A DNA stretch of 64,000 bases from Halocatena salina (lineage in GTDB: Archaea > Halobacteriota > Halobacteria > Halobacteriales > Haloarculaceae): the NCBI RefSeq assembly GCF_023115355.1, contig NZ_CP096019.1, forward strand, positions 2,463,186 to 2,527,185. Reading direction: 5' to 3'. Numbering within the stretch: position 1 is the first letter of the stretch; each line of letters starts with the position of its first letter. The notes beneath the pieces were generated by a model. It did no database searches and had not been told where the DNA came from. It saw only the letters and a program-made list of their open reading frames with translations. Below, one piece after another: positions 43,355 through 52,492 of the stretch. The position numbers and the translations under genes were made by a program.

Positions 43355-43873
43355 ATGACCGATCCAGATGATGCACCGAACTGGGATTTCAAGGAACGAG
43401 ATGTATACATTCTGCGAGAACTCTCGGAAGATCCACAGCTCTCCTCACGCGAACTTGCGGACATCCTCGAACGGAAGTACGACATCGACATCTCGCATGT
43501 GACGGTCAGCGAGTCGATTCGGGGAATGCGAGAGGAAGGAGTGTTTCGGGAGGCGATCATCCCTAATGGCGCATACTTCCTGTTCGGCATGTTCGAGTTC
43601 AAACTCAACCCCGAACATTTCGAAGAAACGTGGCGCGAAGCGCTTGAAGCGATTCGTGGCTCTCCTAACACCCTGTTTATGTTCCTCTCAGACGGCGAAT
43701 ATCAATGGAAGTCGATCATGATGTTCCCGAACCGACGCGCCGAATCGAAATGGATCCATGATTTCTACAAAGAGTACGGCGATTCAGTGCAGAACATCCG
43801 AAATTCGGTGGTTCACAACGTCCTGAAATTCAGAACTGACGCAGAAATTCTCGAAGTCCTATACGATCAGTGA
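43355..43873 (+). CDS. Winged helix-turn-helix (Lrp/AsnC-like) transcriptional regulator
   Basis: A 172-residue protein. Residues 8-70 are a winged helix (WDFKERDVYILRELSEDPQLSSRELADILERKYDIDISHVTVSESIRGMREEGVF). Residues 75-170 form an alpha/beta domain (YFLFGMFEFKLNPEHFEETWREALEAIRGSPNTLFMFLSDGEYQWKSIMMF) reminiscent of, but not clearly, the RAM ligand domain of Lrp proteins. A palindrome of the TATAC-NN-GTATA type precedes it. Downstream, after a 517-base gap, comes a halocyanin gene. Confidence 0.65.
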   Translation: MTDPDDAPNWDFKERDVYILRELSEDPQLSSRELADILERKYDIDISHVTVSESIRGMREEGVFREAIIPNGAYFLFGMFEFKLNPEHFEETWREALEAIRGSPNTLFMFLSDGEYQWKSIMMFPNRRAESKWIHDFYKEYGDSVQNIRNSVVHNVLKFRTDAEILEVLYDQ

Positions 43874-44390
43874 CCTATATCCCGGACTTTCGGTTATCAG
43901 TCGTGTCGACCACTGCTCGGTTTTGCCACGGTCTCGCGTCGGTTCGATCGAGCGCAAACAACGAATAGATATAGAAGTAACTGTACAATCTTTTTCGATC
44001 AACAGCGTGATCGATGATCACCACCGCTGAGTAAACCGATCGGTTTGATCTGTGCAGTCAATCACTAATTCCTGATCGACAAAAATATACGAATGGTATT
44101 CGATCAGTATGAAATGAGATGAACGTGGTCTAGTCTCGACTATCGCGTCAGATACGTCGTTAGAGGGCGTGATGTGATCGTCTGGTAGAGTCCGAAAAGC
44201 ACCGAAAACGGAAAAATAGCGCACTGATACCGATATGGTGAGGTAATGTTTGATTGTATTCCGGGCGTGCAGGGTACTTCGATCGGCATGGGTCATGAAT
44301 ACAGCATGTGAATCAGTCGTAATAGAATACAATAATTTATGTCTATCAGTCTATCACAGGATTCTTTATTCGGAGACGAGAATCATAATC
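43874..44390. other. Gene-free interval upstream of the halocyanin
   Basis: A stretch of 517 bases without a convincing gene; short frames on both strands have no family-like composition. AT-rich patches occur near 44200-44230 and 44325-44370. The TTTATT around 44365 is about 25 bases before the halocyanin ATG, a plausible TATA box for a leaderless transcript. Confidence 0.5.
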
Positions 44391-45035
44391 ATGGGTGAGA
44401 AAACCAAACACAGCATGTCGCGGCGCGCGTTCGTCAGCGGGATAGCTGGAGCAGCCGGTGGCGCGGCTGGTAGCAGAGGGGTGACTGCCCAAACGGAAGG
44501 GGGTGGCGGTTCGATCGACTACGGCGGTTGGCTTGACGACGTGGGATACTGGGACGAACAGACGGCCGATCTCACGGGACAGGGCATGATAACGATCGCA
44601 GTCGGTGGTGACCCGAACAGCGGGCTTTCGTTTGATCCCGTCGCTGTCCACATCGATCCTGGTACGACAGTCACGTGGGAATGGACCGGAAGTGGAGGTG
44701 CTCACAACGTCGTCGCCGAGGACGACAGTTTCACCAGCGGGAGTCCGGTTGCCCAAGCAGGTACCACGTTCACCCAGACGTTCGATGCCGATGGAATCAT
44801 CAACTACTACTGTGAACCTCACCGGAGTCAGGGAATGAAAGGAGCTGTTGCTGTCGGATCAGTTCCGCGGGAGACGGCCGCACAGCAGGAAACCGATCCG
44901 GAGGATCTCGGCGTCCCCTTCCAACCTCACTACGTCGGTATCAGTGCCCTATTGATGATGTCCTCCACGCTCATCTTCGTCTTTTATCTGCTCAAATACG
45001 GTGAAAGCGCTCACACGAAAGGTGGACGCCGGTGA
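44391..45035 (+). CDS. Halocyanin, Tat-exported and membrane-anchored blue copper protein
   Basis: A 214-residue protein with a Tat signal (SRRAFVSGIAGAAGG, 10-24; likely cut after VTA at 33). Residues 62-155 are a plastocyanin-like domain with copper ligands H105 (GGAHNV), C141, H144 and M149 (YYCEPHRSQGM). A single C-terminal helix (about 182-202) anchors it in the membrane, in contrast to lipobox-anchored halocyanins. It is a likely electron carrier on the outer face. The start at 44391 (MGEKTKHSMSRR) is the first that gives a Tat signal. Confidence 0.92.
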   Translation: MGEKTKHSMSRRAFVSGIAGAAGGAAGSRGVTAQTEGGGGSIDYGGWLDDVGYWDEQTADLTGQGMITIAVGGDPNSGLSFDPVAVHIDPGTTVTWEWTGSGGAHNVVAEDDSFTSGSPVAQAGTTFTQTFDADGIINYYCEPHRSQGMKGAVAVGSVPRETAAQQETDPEDLGVPFQPHYVGISALLMMSSTLIFVFYLLKYGESAHTKGGRR

Positions 45036-45192
45036 TGATAGGAGAACTGATCGCGGGGGCCGTCTTGGATCTCTCGACTCCCGTAGGGAATCCATTACAG
45101 CGTTACCTTTGTAACTCCCATCGAACCCCGGCAACGGCGCTGTTCCCACAATATGGGATAAGCGGCTAAAAACAGATCGTACGGTGAGCGGG

Positions 45193-45948
45193 CTACGAAT
45201 GAGTGATGTTGAGTTCGATGACGTTAACCACTTCGAGTAGCTTGGTAGGTAACTCCTCCCGAAAGCGTTGTTTTCGAAACCGGTTGGCGGGACCGGAAAC
45301 GCTGACCGCTCCGAGCACTCGTCCCGAGGTGCTCAACACGGGCGCAGCAACACACCGGAGCCCCTTGATCCGTTCCCCATTATCGAACGCGTAGCCGCGG
45401 TCTTCGATCCGCTGTAGCTGATCCGCTAGTTTGTCGGGATCGGTCACGGTTTTGTCAGTACGATTAGGTAGTCCTTGCCGCTCGAAGATCTCTTTCCGTC
45501 GCTGTTCGGGGAGGTGGGCGAGGATCGCTTTTCCGAGAGCGGTGCTGTGTAGATACACGCGGGTACCGACGTGCGCTTCTACTTTCACTGCCTCGTCACC
45601 GTAGGCGCGATGGAGATAGATCCCTCGTCCGTGTTCTTCCACGAGCAGATTCGCGAGTTCGTTGGTTTGATCCGCGAGCTTGTCAACTTCCGGGACGGCG
45701 ACATCGAACAGTTTCATACGACTCCGGGCGTGTGCACCGTGCTCTAGAAACCGAAGTCCAACGTGGTAGGTTCCATCCTCCGAAACGACGTACTCCTCCT
45801 CTTCGAGCGTTTGTAGATAGTTGTACGCCGTGCTCGTCGGGATGTCGAGCGCCGTAGAAAGCTCCGTCAACGTCGTTCCACCCCGCTCTTGAATCGTTCC
45901 CACGATTTCGAACGTGGTCTTGATCGATTTGATCGAATTTTTTCCCAT
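45193..45948 (-). CDS. xacR: IclR-family transcriptional regulator, probable pentose regulator (XacR-like)
   Basis: A 251-residue IclR protein. Residues 1-70 are the winged helix (IKTTFEIVGTIQERGGTTLTELSTALDIPTSTAYNYLQTLEEEEYVV), and 75-250 the GAF-like effector domain (EEHGRGIYLHRAYGDEAVKVEAHVGTRVYLHSTALGKAILAHLPEQ, LRCVAAPVLSTSGRVLGAVSVSGPANRF). It is transcribed away from the dehydratase and transporter genes. In Haloferax volcanii an IclR protein, XacR, activates the xylose/arabinose genes; the same neighbour set supports that role here. I placed the start at 45948; the longer frame is implausible. Confidence 0.8.
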   Translation of the reverse strand: MGKNSIKSIKTTFEIVGTIQERGGTTLTELSTALDIPTSTAYNYLQTLEEEEYVVSEDGTYHVGLRFLEHGAHARSRMKLFDVAVPEVDKLADQTNELANLLVEEHGRGIYLHRAYGDEAVKVEAHVGTRVYLHSTALGKAILAHLPEQRRKEIFERQGLPNRTDKTVTDPDKLADQLQRIEDRGYAFDNGERIKGLRCVAAPVLSTSGRVLGAVSVSGPANRFRKQRFREELPTKLLEVVNVIELNITHS

Positions 45949-46319
45949 AGTGGATTGATCACACCAACAAGTATAAATCCACTGCCATCTCGGTGTGCCC
46001 GATTCGCGGCCGCTTCCGAGCACTAACGACGGTGATGGTGTTCGCCGGCGAGCCAATTCTCTCGATATCGACTCCTGTCCGGTCGGTCTGTGATGGCTGA
46101 ACTCCCCCTCGAAACGTTCTGTTCCGGGATGATGACGTTCGATAACAGCATTGTGGGAATTATTTCCTTCCTTGCGGCATACACTGTACCACGGATAGAT
46201 TCTCCCGAATGAAATAGTATGAAAATATATAATATAAACTAAATATAACGATACGAACGTGATGCCGTTCATTCATCCCGAAAACGTTTTCATAACGACC
46301 GTTGATGTTCACACGTTGT
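45949..46319. other. Divergent regulatory region of the pentose cluster
   Basis: A stretch of 371 bases between the IclR gene and the dehydratase, with no gene seen. It contains a very AT-rich block (46210-46250) and the perfect palindrome at 46280-46291. Confidence 0.6.
46280..46291. promoter_or_regulatory. Palindrome GAAAACGTTTTC before the dehydratase
   Basis: A perfect 12-base palindrome 29-40 bases upstream of the ATG at 46320, just upstream of or over the core promoter. A related half (GAAAATGTTT, 47983-47992) precedes the binding-protein gene. It is a candidate site for the IclR regulator. Confidence 0.45.
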
Positions 46320-47552
46320 ATGAACTACAGGCAGTTGCGAGATCCGAACGCAGAGTACACGATGCGTGATCTTTCGGGCGAGACGATGGGATTACACCGG
46401 GACCGGGGCCCCCGTGATGTAGAGATCACCGATGTCCAGACGGTGATCGTAGACGGGAACTACCCCTGGACACTCGTCCGCGTGTACACGGACAGCGGGC
46501 ACGTCGGAAACGGTGAAGCGTACTGGGGTGGCGCGCTGCCGGAGATTATCGAGCGACTCACGCCCTTCGTGGTCGGCGAAAATCCCCTCGATATCGACCG
46601 GCTGTACGAACACATGGTGCAGAAGATGTCCGGAGAGGGATCGATCGCTGGAAAGGATATCGCCGCCATTTCCGGCATCGAACTCGCGCTCCACGATGTC
46701 GTCGGGAAGATACTGGATGTCCCCGCCTATCAGTTACTCGGAGGCAAGTACCGGGACGCGATTCGGGTGTACTGTGACTGTCACACCGAGGAAGAGGCTG
46801 ATCCCGAGGCATGCGCTGAGGAAGCCGAACGGGTGGTCGACGAACTCGGCTACGATGCGCTGAAGTTCGACCTCGACGTGCCGTCCGGTCACGAGAAGGA
46901 CCGTGCAAACCGTCACCTTCGAACGCCGGAGATCGAGCACAAAGCAGAGATCGTCGAACGAGTCACCGAACGCGTGGGCGACCGAGCCGATGTAGCGTTT
47001 GACTGCCACTGGGCCTTTTCCGCAGGCAGCGCTCGGCGACTCGCACGACGGCTCGAAGCGTACGATGTCTGGTGGCTCGAAGATCCCGTCCCACCTGAGA
47101 ACCACGACGTGCAACGAACCGTAACCCAATCGACCGGGACGCCGATCGCCGTCGGAGAGAATGTCTACCGGACGCACGGCCAACGCCGCCTTATCGAGGA
47201 GGAAGCGCTCGACATCATCGCTCCCGACGTTCCGAAAGTCGGTGGAATGCGCGAAACCCGGAAGATCGCAACGCTCGCCGATCTCTACTACGTGCCGCTT
47301 GCAATGCACAACGTTTCCTCACCGATCGGAACGATGGCTTCTGCACACGTGGGGAGTGCGATCCCGAACGCGCTGGCGCTCGAATATCACTCCTACGAAC
47401 TCGGCTGGTGGGAAGACCTCGTCGAGGAGGACGACCTCATCCAGGACGGTTACATGGCCATTCCTGAGCGGCCGGGACTCGGTCTGACGCTCGACCTCGA
47501 CGCCGTCGCTGATCACCTCGCCGAGGGTGAAACGATGTTCGACGAAGCTTGA
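46320..47552 (+). CDS. xacD: Sugar-acid dehydratase of the enolase superfamily (XacD-like xylonate dehydratase)
   Basis: A 410-residue mandelate racemase/muconate lactonising family protein. The N-terminus NYRQLRDPNAEYTMRDLSGETMG and the segment VDGNYPWTLVRVYTDSG closely resemble my recollection of Haloferax XacD. Active-site parts are ALKFDLDVPSG, the ligand Asp in VAFDCHWAFS, Glu in WWLEDPVPPEN, Glu in IAVGENVYRT, and the catalytic-His segment VPLAMHNVSSPIGTMASAH. It dehydrates D-xylonate (or L-arabinonate/D-gluconate) to the 2-keto-3-deoxy acid. I used the ATG at 46320 (MNYRQL). Confidence 0.82.
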   Translation: MNYRQLRDPNAEYTMRDLSGETMGLHRDRGPRDVEITDVQTVIVDGNYPWTLVRVYTDSGHVGNGEAYWGGALPEIIERLTPFVVGENPLDIDRLYEHMVQKMSGEGSIAGKDIAAISGIELALHDVVGKILDVPAYQLLGGKYRDAIRVYCDCHTEEEADPEACAEEAERVVDELGYDALKFDLDVPSGHEKDRANRHLRTPEIEHKAEIVERVTERVGDRADVAFDCHWAFSAGSARRLARRLEAYDVWWLEDPVPPENHDVQRTVTQSTGTPIAVGENVYRTHGQRRLIEEEALDIIAPDVPKVGGMRETRKIATLADLYYVPLAMHNVSSPIGTMASAHVGSAIPNALALEYHSYELGWWEDLVEEDDLIQDGYMAIPERPGLGLTLDLDAVADHLAEGETMFDEA

Positions 47553-48038
47553 GCTTGGCGACGACCGAAACTCATCGTGTTTGGCGTCTGTGACCGACTG
47601 ATGAACCGCTACCGGCCGTCCTCGTTCTCGCTCGACCGGATCTGTGTTTCCTTCAAAAGAACATGATGTACGGTATATTCGAAATTAGATCCATAATGCT
47701 GGCGATAACGATCCGTTTTGGAGATATTTTCATGGGGCTCTTCGAGAAAAACGCGGAAAATGATGCCTATTCGCTCGAATGCTGACGATTACCACCCACT
47801 GAATAATGAAATATATTTTATTAGTGTGGCTATATAACATTTCCGCTCTTGCTAGTGATGTCTGGAATAGATGCTCATTTATCATATATATTTATATATT
47901 TCAATATTATTTTCCAAGGTAAAATACCCGTAGCGCGTAGTTGTGACGGACGTTACCATGGGAAGGACATTCTACCTCCATGGAAAATGTTTAATAGTGA
48001 TCAACGACACGGAACGGTAGGCAGTTTAGTGATGTACC
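47553..48038. other. Gene-free, partly very AT-rich interval before the ABC transporter
   Basis: A stretch of 486 bases without a convincing gene. Bases 47800-47920 are extremely AT-rich. Two CCATGG palindromes stand 22 bases apart (47956-47961 and 47978-47983), about two helical turns. Confidence 0.5.
47956..47983. promoter_or_regulatory. Paired CCATGG sites upstream of the sugar-binding protein
   Basis: Two identical 6-bp palindromes spaced 22 bases start to start; the second runs into GAAAATGTTT. They lie 56-83 bases before the ATG at 48039, a plausible activator region. Confidence 0.3.
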
Positions 48039-49349
48039 ATGTCTACTGACATCGACCACGTTGACGATCGGGATCGACGTCGATACTTGAAAACACTTGC
48101 CGCTCTCGGTGCTGTCGGAACAACGGGGATCGCCGGCTGTTTGGACGAGGGGAGTGGTTCTAACGACGGTGGCGGAAGCGGTACGCTCGAAGTTGTCCAC
48201 GGCTGGAATTCGGGAGACGGACAAGCGGCGATGAATGCTCTCAAAAAAGCATTCAATGAGGAATATCCGGATATATCAACTGACTATAACGGTGCTGGAG
48301 GTGACGCCAACAGCAATCTCAACACAGTCATCGCAAACAGATTACAGAACAATGATCTGATGGGATCGTTTGCGAACTGGCCCGGAAAACACCTCGAACG
48401 GTACAAGGGTGCCCTCATGAACGTCGAGAAAGACGTTTGGAAGGAGGCCGGTCTCAAAGACACAATCCACGAGGCGACGGTCGAGCAGTGTACGTTCAAC
48501 GATAAGATGCCTGCGGTACCGATCGGTTCTCACCGGATGAACAACCTCTTTTACAACGTTCAGGTGTTCGAAGAGGCAGGGGTTGACCCCGAATCGTTGG
48601 ATTCGATCGATGCACTGATCTCGGCGTTCGAAACGATCGGACAGAACACCGATGCCGTGCCCATGACTCAGGCAATGAGCGGGCCATGGACGAATCTCCA
48701 ACTGTTCGCTCAGATCCTCCTGAGTCAGTCGGGTGTGGAGGCGTACACCAACTTCATCGAGGGGAATCCCGACGGGAACGCAATCCGATCAGCGCTCAAA
48801 GCGACGAAAAACATCCTCCAGAACCACATCCCTGACAACGCCTCGACGCTGAGCATGACCGAGGCGAACGAGAAGATCATCAACGGCACTGCTGGCTGTG
48901 TCCATCAGGGTAACTGGCTGTACGGCGCGTATCGCAGGAATGATCAGGAGTATCAGACGGATTGGGGCTGGATCCCCTTCCCCGGAACGGAAGGAGTGTA
49001 CGTCTTCCACCTCGATTCGTTCGTGGCGCCTGCGAACAACCCAACCCCGGAGCTGACCAAACAGTGGCTCCGGTTCGTGGGATCGAAAAAAGCTCAGATC
49101 ACGTTCAATAAGAACAAGGGGTCTGTTCCGCTCCGAACCGACGTGGATCCCAGTAAACTACCGAAATACCTTCAGCAGATGTACGAGGATCTCCGGTCTG
49201 CGAAACAGTTGCCCCCCACGATCGCACACGGACTGGCGGTCACACCGCAGACGCTCACGGCGTGTGAAGAGGCGTTCCGGGTGAACTTCATGGGTCCCTA
49301 CAAGGTTGAGGCAGCCGCGAGTGACCTCGAATCAGCGGTTTCGAACTGA
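48039..49349 (+). CDS. xacG: Sugar ABC transporter substrate-binding lipoprotein (XacG-like)
   Basis: A 436-residue family-1 extracellular solute-binding protein. The Tat motif DRRRYLKTLAALG (12-24) and lipobox TGIAGC (Cys34) direct Tat export and lipid anchoring. The mature part starts with a Gly/Ser/Asp linker and continues LEVVHGWNSGDGQAAMNALKKAFNEEYPDI. The MTEANEKIINGTAGCVHQGNWLYGAY segment is typical of glucose/xylose-type binding proteins. The gene heads a binding protein-permease-permease-ATPase set matching xacGHIJK, the Haloferax xylose/arabinose importer. Confidence 0.85.
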   Translation: MSTDIDHVDDRDRRRYLKTLAALGAVGTTGIAGCLDEGSGSNDGGGSGTLEVVHGWNSGDGQAAMNALKKAFNEEYPDISTDYNGAGGDANSNLNTVIANRLQNNDLMGSFANWPGKHLERYKGALMNVEKDVWKEAGLKDTIHEATVEQCTFNDKMPAVPIGSHRMNNLFYNVQVFEEAGVDPESLDSIDALISAFETIGQNTDAVPMTQAMSGPWTNLQLFAQILLSQSGVEAYTNFIEGNPDGNAIRSALKATKNILQNHIPDNASTLSMTEANEKIINGTAGCVHQGNWLYGAYRRNDQEYQTDWGWIPFPGTEGVYVFHLDSFVAPANNPTPELTKQWLRFVGSKKAQITFNKNKGSVPLRTDVDPSKLPKYLQQMYEDLRSAKQLPPTIAHGLAVTPQTLTACEEAFRVNFMGPYKVEAAASDLESAVSN

Positions 49350-49387
49350 CTCATAGGTAATATAATTCATACAATAAGTAATCTGTT

Positions 49388-50332
49388 ATGGCTACACACG
49401 AAGCAACCGGGGAGTCGGTAGCGGACTCCGTCGGATGGCGGACGAAGCTCCGATACGTCCTCAATGGGGATTTCGTTCGGTCGCTTCCCTACTGGGGTAT
49501 CCCCTTTGTGATCATGGGGATCGCCGTCTACGGTGGAATCGGCTACAACATCGCAATTTCGTTAACCGACACCGCCGGGATCGGGCCGGTCGACTGGTCG
49601 AGTCTGGATCTGGAGATGTACAGTCAGGCGTTATCCGAACCCTCCGTTCATCGGGCTGCCGTGAACACGTTCGTTCTGTTAGTCGCGTTCACGGCAATCT
49701 GTCTGGTGTTGGGTCTGTTCCTCGCGGTACTCCTCGACAGGCAGTTCCGGTTCAAAGAACAGATACAGATGATCTACTTGCTTCCGATGAGCCTCTCGTT
49801 CGTCGTGACAGCGAAACTGTGGGTGTGGATGTACGACGCCGAGTTCGGTGTCATCAACGTCGTGCTTGGATTGTTCGGGATCGATCCGATCAACTTTCTC
49901 GGGAACCCGTCGTTCTCACTCGCTGCGATCATCTTCGCGTTGATCTGGCAGTTCAGCGGCTACACGATGATCGTGTATCTCGCCGGGTTACGATCGATCC
50001 CGGGCTCGCAGTTCGAAGCCGCACAGATCGACGGCGCCAGTACAGTCAGGATCTACCTGCGCGTCATCATCCCACAGCTCAAGGCCGCATCGGTGAGCGC
50101 GGCGGTCGTGTTGATGGTGTTCGCGCTGAAGACGTTCACCTTCCTGTACGCGCTGACGGGGGGATACACGCCACCGAAAGGCACTGACATACTGGCGACG
50201 TTGATGATGCGAGAGGCGTTCAACAACGTCCAGTGGGCGTATGGAGCAGCGATCGCCACTATGCTGTTGATCATGGCTCTGGGCGTCATTTCGCCGTATC
50301 TCTACTACCAGCACAAACAGGGGAGTCTCTAA
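49388..50332 (+). CDS. xacH: Sugar ABC transporter permease (XacH-like)
   Basis: A 314-residue MalF/UgpA-type permease with six core helices. The coupling (EAA) loop is GSQFEAAQIDGASTVRIYLRVIIPQLK near residue 210-236. An N-terminal charged tail precedes the first helix (about 33-55). It is followed after two bases by the second permease. Confidence 0.88.
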   Translation: MATHEATGESVADSVGWRTKLRYVLNGDFVRSLPYWGIPFVIMGIAVYGGIGYNIAISLTDTAGIGPVDWSSLDLEMYSQALSEPSVHRAAVNTFVLLVAFTAICLVLGLFLAVLLDRQFRFKEQIQMIYLLPMSLSFVVTAKLWVWMYDAEFGVINVVLGLFGIDPINFLGNPSFSLAAIIFALIWQFSGYTMIVYLAGLRSIPGSQFEAAQIDGASTVRIYLRVIIPQLKAASVSAAVVLMVFALKTFTFLYALTGGYTPPKGTDILATLMMREAFNNVQWAYGAAIATMLLIMALGVISPYLYYQHKQGSL

Positions 50333-50334
50333 CC

Positions 50335-51261
50335 ATGGCACGAGAATCACTTGCTGACATCGACGTTGCAGGAATCGTAAACGGGATGGATGCCCGGCGG
50401 CTCGGGATCTACATCGTGGTGACGCTGTTCATCGCGTTTTTCCTCGCGCCGCTGGAGGCGGGGATCCTGACAGCGATCAAAACCGACGCATCGATCTCCC
50501 AGACGGTGCCGTTTCTCCCGCCGGGTGCCGACGGAGTGACAGCCGAAAACGTTGGAACCGCCTTCGACCAGTTATACGGCAGCATCATCAATTCGCTCGT
50601 GATGGCGATTCCGGCCACGCTCATCACTATCGTGTTCGCCAGCATGGCCGCTTACGGTCTTACGATGATCGACTGGCGGGGACAGGTCGGAATTCTCGTG
50701 TTGTTCCTCATCGGCGTGTTCGTGCCCTACCAGGCGGTCATCATTCCGATCGATAAGTTCTGGTATCAGGTCTTCCCGTTGGCTGAGATGCTCGAGCCAG
50801 TCGCACGGTTGAAACTCGTCGAACCCGGACATCTGCAGTTGGTTCCGTTGACGATCACCCACATCGCATACGGAATCCCGATCGTCACGGTCCTGTTTCG
50901 GGGATACTACCAGAGTATGCCCACATCGTTCATCGAAGCCGCAAAGATCGACGGCAAAAGCCTCACGAGCATCTATAAGGACATCGTCCTTCCGCTGTCG
51001 AAACCGATGTTCGGGGTGGTGTTCATCTACCAGTTCACGCAGATCTACAACGAGTTCCTGTTCTCGTTGACGATCATCAAGTACGCGAACGCGACAGCGG
51101 CGACGATGACGCTGGTGCTGTCCGGCATCGGTGCCTCGATATCCGGCGTCGATTACGGTCTTCGGATGGCTGCGGCGTTTCTTGCCGCGCTTCCGACCCT
51201 GGTGTTGTACATTGCGTTTTCCGAACAGTTCGCGAAAGGACTCCAAACGGGCGGAGCATAA
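50335..51261 (+). CDS. xacI: Sugar ABC transporter permease (XacI-like)
   Basis: A 308-residue MalG/UgpE-type permease. The coupling loop is PTSFIEAAKIDGKSLTSIYKDIVLPLSKP (near residues 197-225), and six core helices are present. I placed the start at 50335 (MARESLADIDVAGI), two bases after the stop of the first permease. It pairs with XacH-like to form the channel. Confidence 0.88.
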   Translation: MARESLADIDVAGIVNGMDARRLGIYIVVTLFIAFFLAPLEAGILTAIKTDASISQTVPFLPPGADGVTAENVGTAFDQLYGSIINSLVMAIPATLITIVFASMAAYGLTMIDWRGQVGILVLFLIGVFVPYQAVIIPIDKFWYQVFPLAEMLEPVARLKLVEPGHLQLVPLTITHIAYGIPIVTVLFRGYYQSMPTSFIEAAKIDGKSLTSIYKDIVLPLSKPMFGVVFIYQFTQIYNEFLFSLTIIKYANATAATMTLVLSGIGASISGVDYGLRMAAAFLAALPTLVLYIAFSEQFAKGLQTGGA

Positions 51262-51296
51262 TCGGTTTCAGAATATCTACGACACAAACAGTAAAC

Positions 51297-52460
51297 ATGG
51301 CTAACATAACGATAGAAACACTCACGAAACGCTTTGACGACGTTGTCGCCGTCGATGACGTGAACGTCGACATCGAGGATGGAGAGTTCATCGTTCTCGT
51401 CGGTCCGTCGGGGTGTGGCAAGACGACGACGCTCCGGATGATTGCCGGATTGGAAACGCCTTCAGAGGGTCAGATACAGTTCGACGGAGACCTGATGAAT
51501 TATCGTACGCCCCAAAACAGGGACGTTGCGATGGTGTTTCAGGACTACGCCCTGTATCCACACATGACCGTTCGCGGTAACATGAAGTTCGGGTTGGAAG
51601 AAGAACCCGACTTCACGGACGAAGAACGCAAACAGCGGGTCGAAGAAGTCGCGGAACTGCTCGACATCTCCGAGCTGCTCGACCGTCGTCCCGAGGAGCT
51701 ATCTGGGGGCCAACAGCAGCGTGTGGCGCTCGGGCGGGCGATCGTTCGCGATCCGGAGGTGTTTTTGATGGACGAGCCGCTGTCGAATCTGGATGCGAAG
51801 CTCCGCGCTCAGATGCGGACGGAGCTCCAACAGCTCCAAGAGCAACTCGACGTGACGACCGTCTACGTGACACACGATCAGACCGAAGCGATGACGATGT
51901 CCGATCGGATGGTAGTGATGAACGACGGCGTCCTCCAGCAAGTCGGGGAGCCCCTCGAACTGTACCACGAACCGACCAACACGTTCGTTGCCCAGTTCAT
52001 CGGCGAACCATCGATGAACTTCCTCGATGGAACGTACGAGAACGAGACGTTCGTCTCCGACCAGCTGACCTACCCGTTCGACGACCGGCTCGCGGATGCC
52101 CTCGGTAGGAGGTCCGACGGCGATGAACTGCTGTTAGGCATCCGGCCCGAAGATATCGAGCTGCACGATCCTGATGGCGAAACACGGGGGGAGGCCAGCC
52201 ATGAGAACCACACGGCAGAAATGAACGTGACTGTGGTAGAGCCGATGGGCAACGAAAACGTGATCCATCTCACGTTCCCCCACTCTTCGAGCGAAACCGA
52301 TGATCTCATCGCGGTCGCTGACGGAATGCGGCGGATCGACACGGACAGCGACATCCTCGTTCACATTCCACCTGAAGCCATACACGTGTTCGATGCGGAG
52401 ACCGGTGACGCGCTCCACAATCGACGCCTCGAATACGAAGGGAAGGTAGTTCAGATCTGA
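51297..52460 (+). CDS. Sugar ABC transporter ATPase (XacJ/XacK-like, MalK type)
   Basis: A 387-residue ATPase of the carbohydrate CUT1 class. Walker A GPSGCGKTTT (39-48), Q-loop VFQDYALYPHM, signature LSGGQQQRVALGRA, Walker B VFLMDEPLSNLDAKLR and switch VTHDQTEAM are intact. The C-terminal 150 residues (from about 235) form TOBE-type regulatory domains. Haloferax has two ATPase genes (xacJ, xacK) for this importer; only one is present here. Confidence 0.9.
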   Translation: MANITIETLTKRFDDVVAVDDVNVDIEDGEFIVLVGPSGCGKTTTLRMIAGLETPSEGQIQFDGDLMNYRTPQNRDVAMVFQDYALYPHMTVRGNMKFGLEEEPDFTDEERKQRVEEVAELLDISELLDRRPEELSGGQQQRVALGRAIVRDPEVFLMDEPLSNLDAKLRAQMRTELQQLQEQLDVTTVYVTHDQTEAMTMSDRMVVMNDGVLQQVGEPLELYHEPTNTFVAQFIGEPSMNFLDGTYENETFVSDQLTYPFDDRLADALGRRSDGDELLLGIRPEDIELHDPDGETRGEASHENHTAEMNVTVVEPMGNENVIHLTFPHSSSETDDLIAVADGMRRIDTDSDILVHIPPEAIHVFDAETGDALHNRRLEYEGKVVQI

Positions 52461-52470
52461 TTACGAACAG

Positions 52471-52485
52471 AGATTTTGTCCTTTT
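52471..52485 (+). terminator. T-rich terminator of the ABC transporter operon
   Basis: ATTTTGTCCTTTTG lies just downstream of the ATPase stop codon, between two convergent genes. T-runs of this sort terminate transcription in archaea. Confidence 0.35.
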
Positions 52486-52492
52486 GTCGGCT

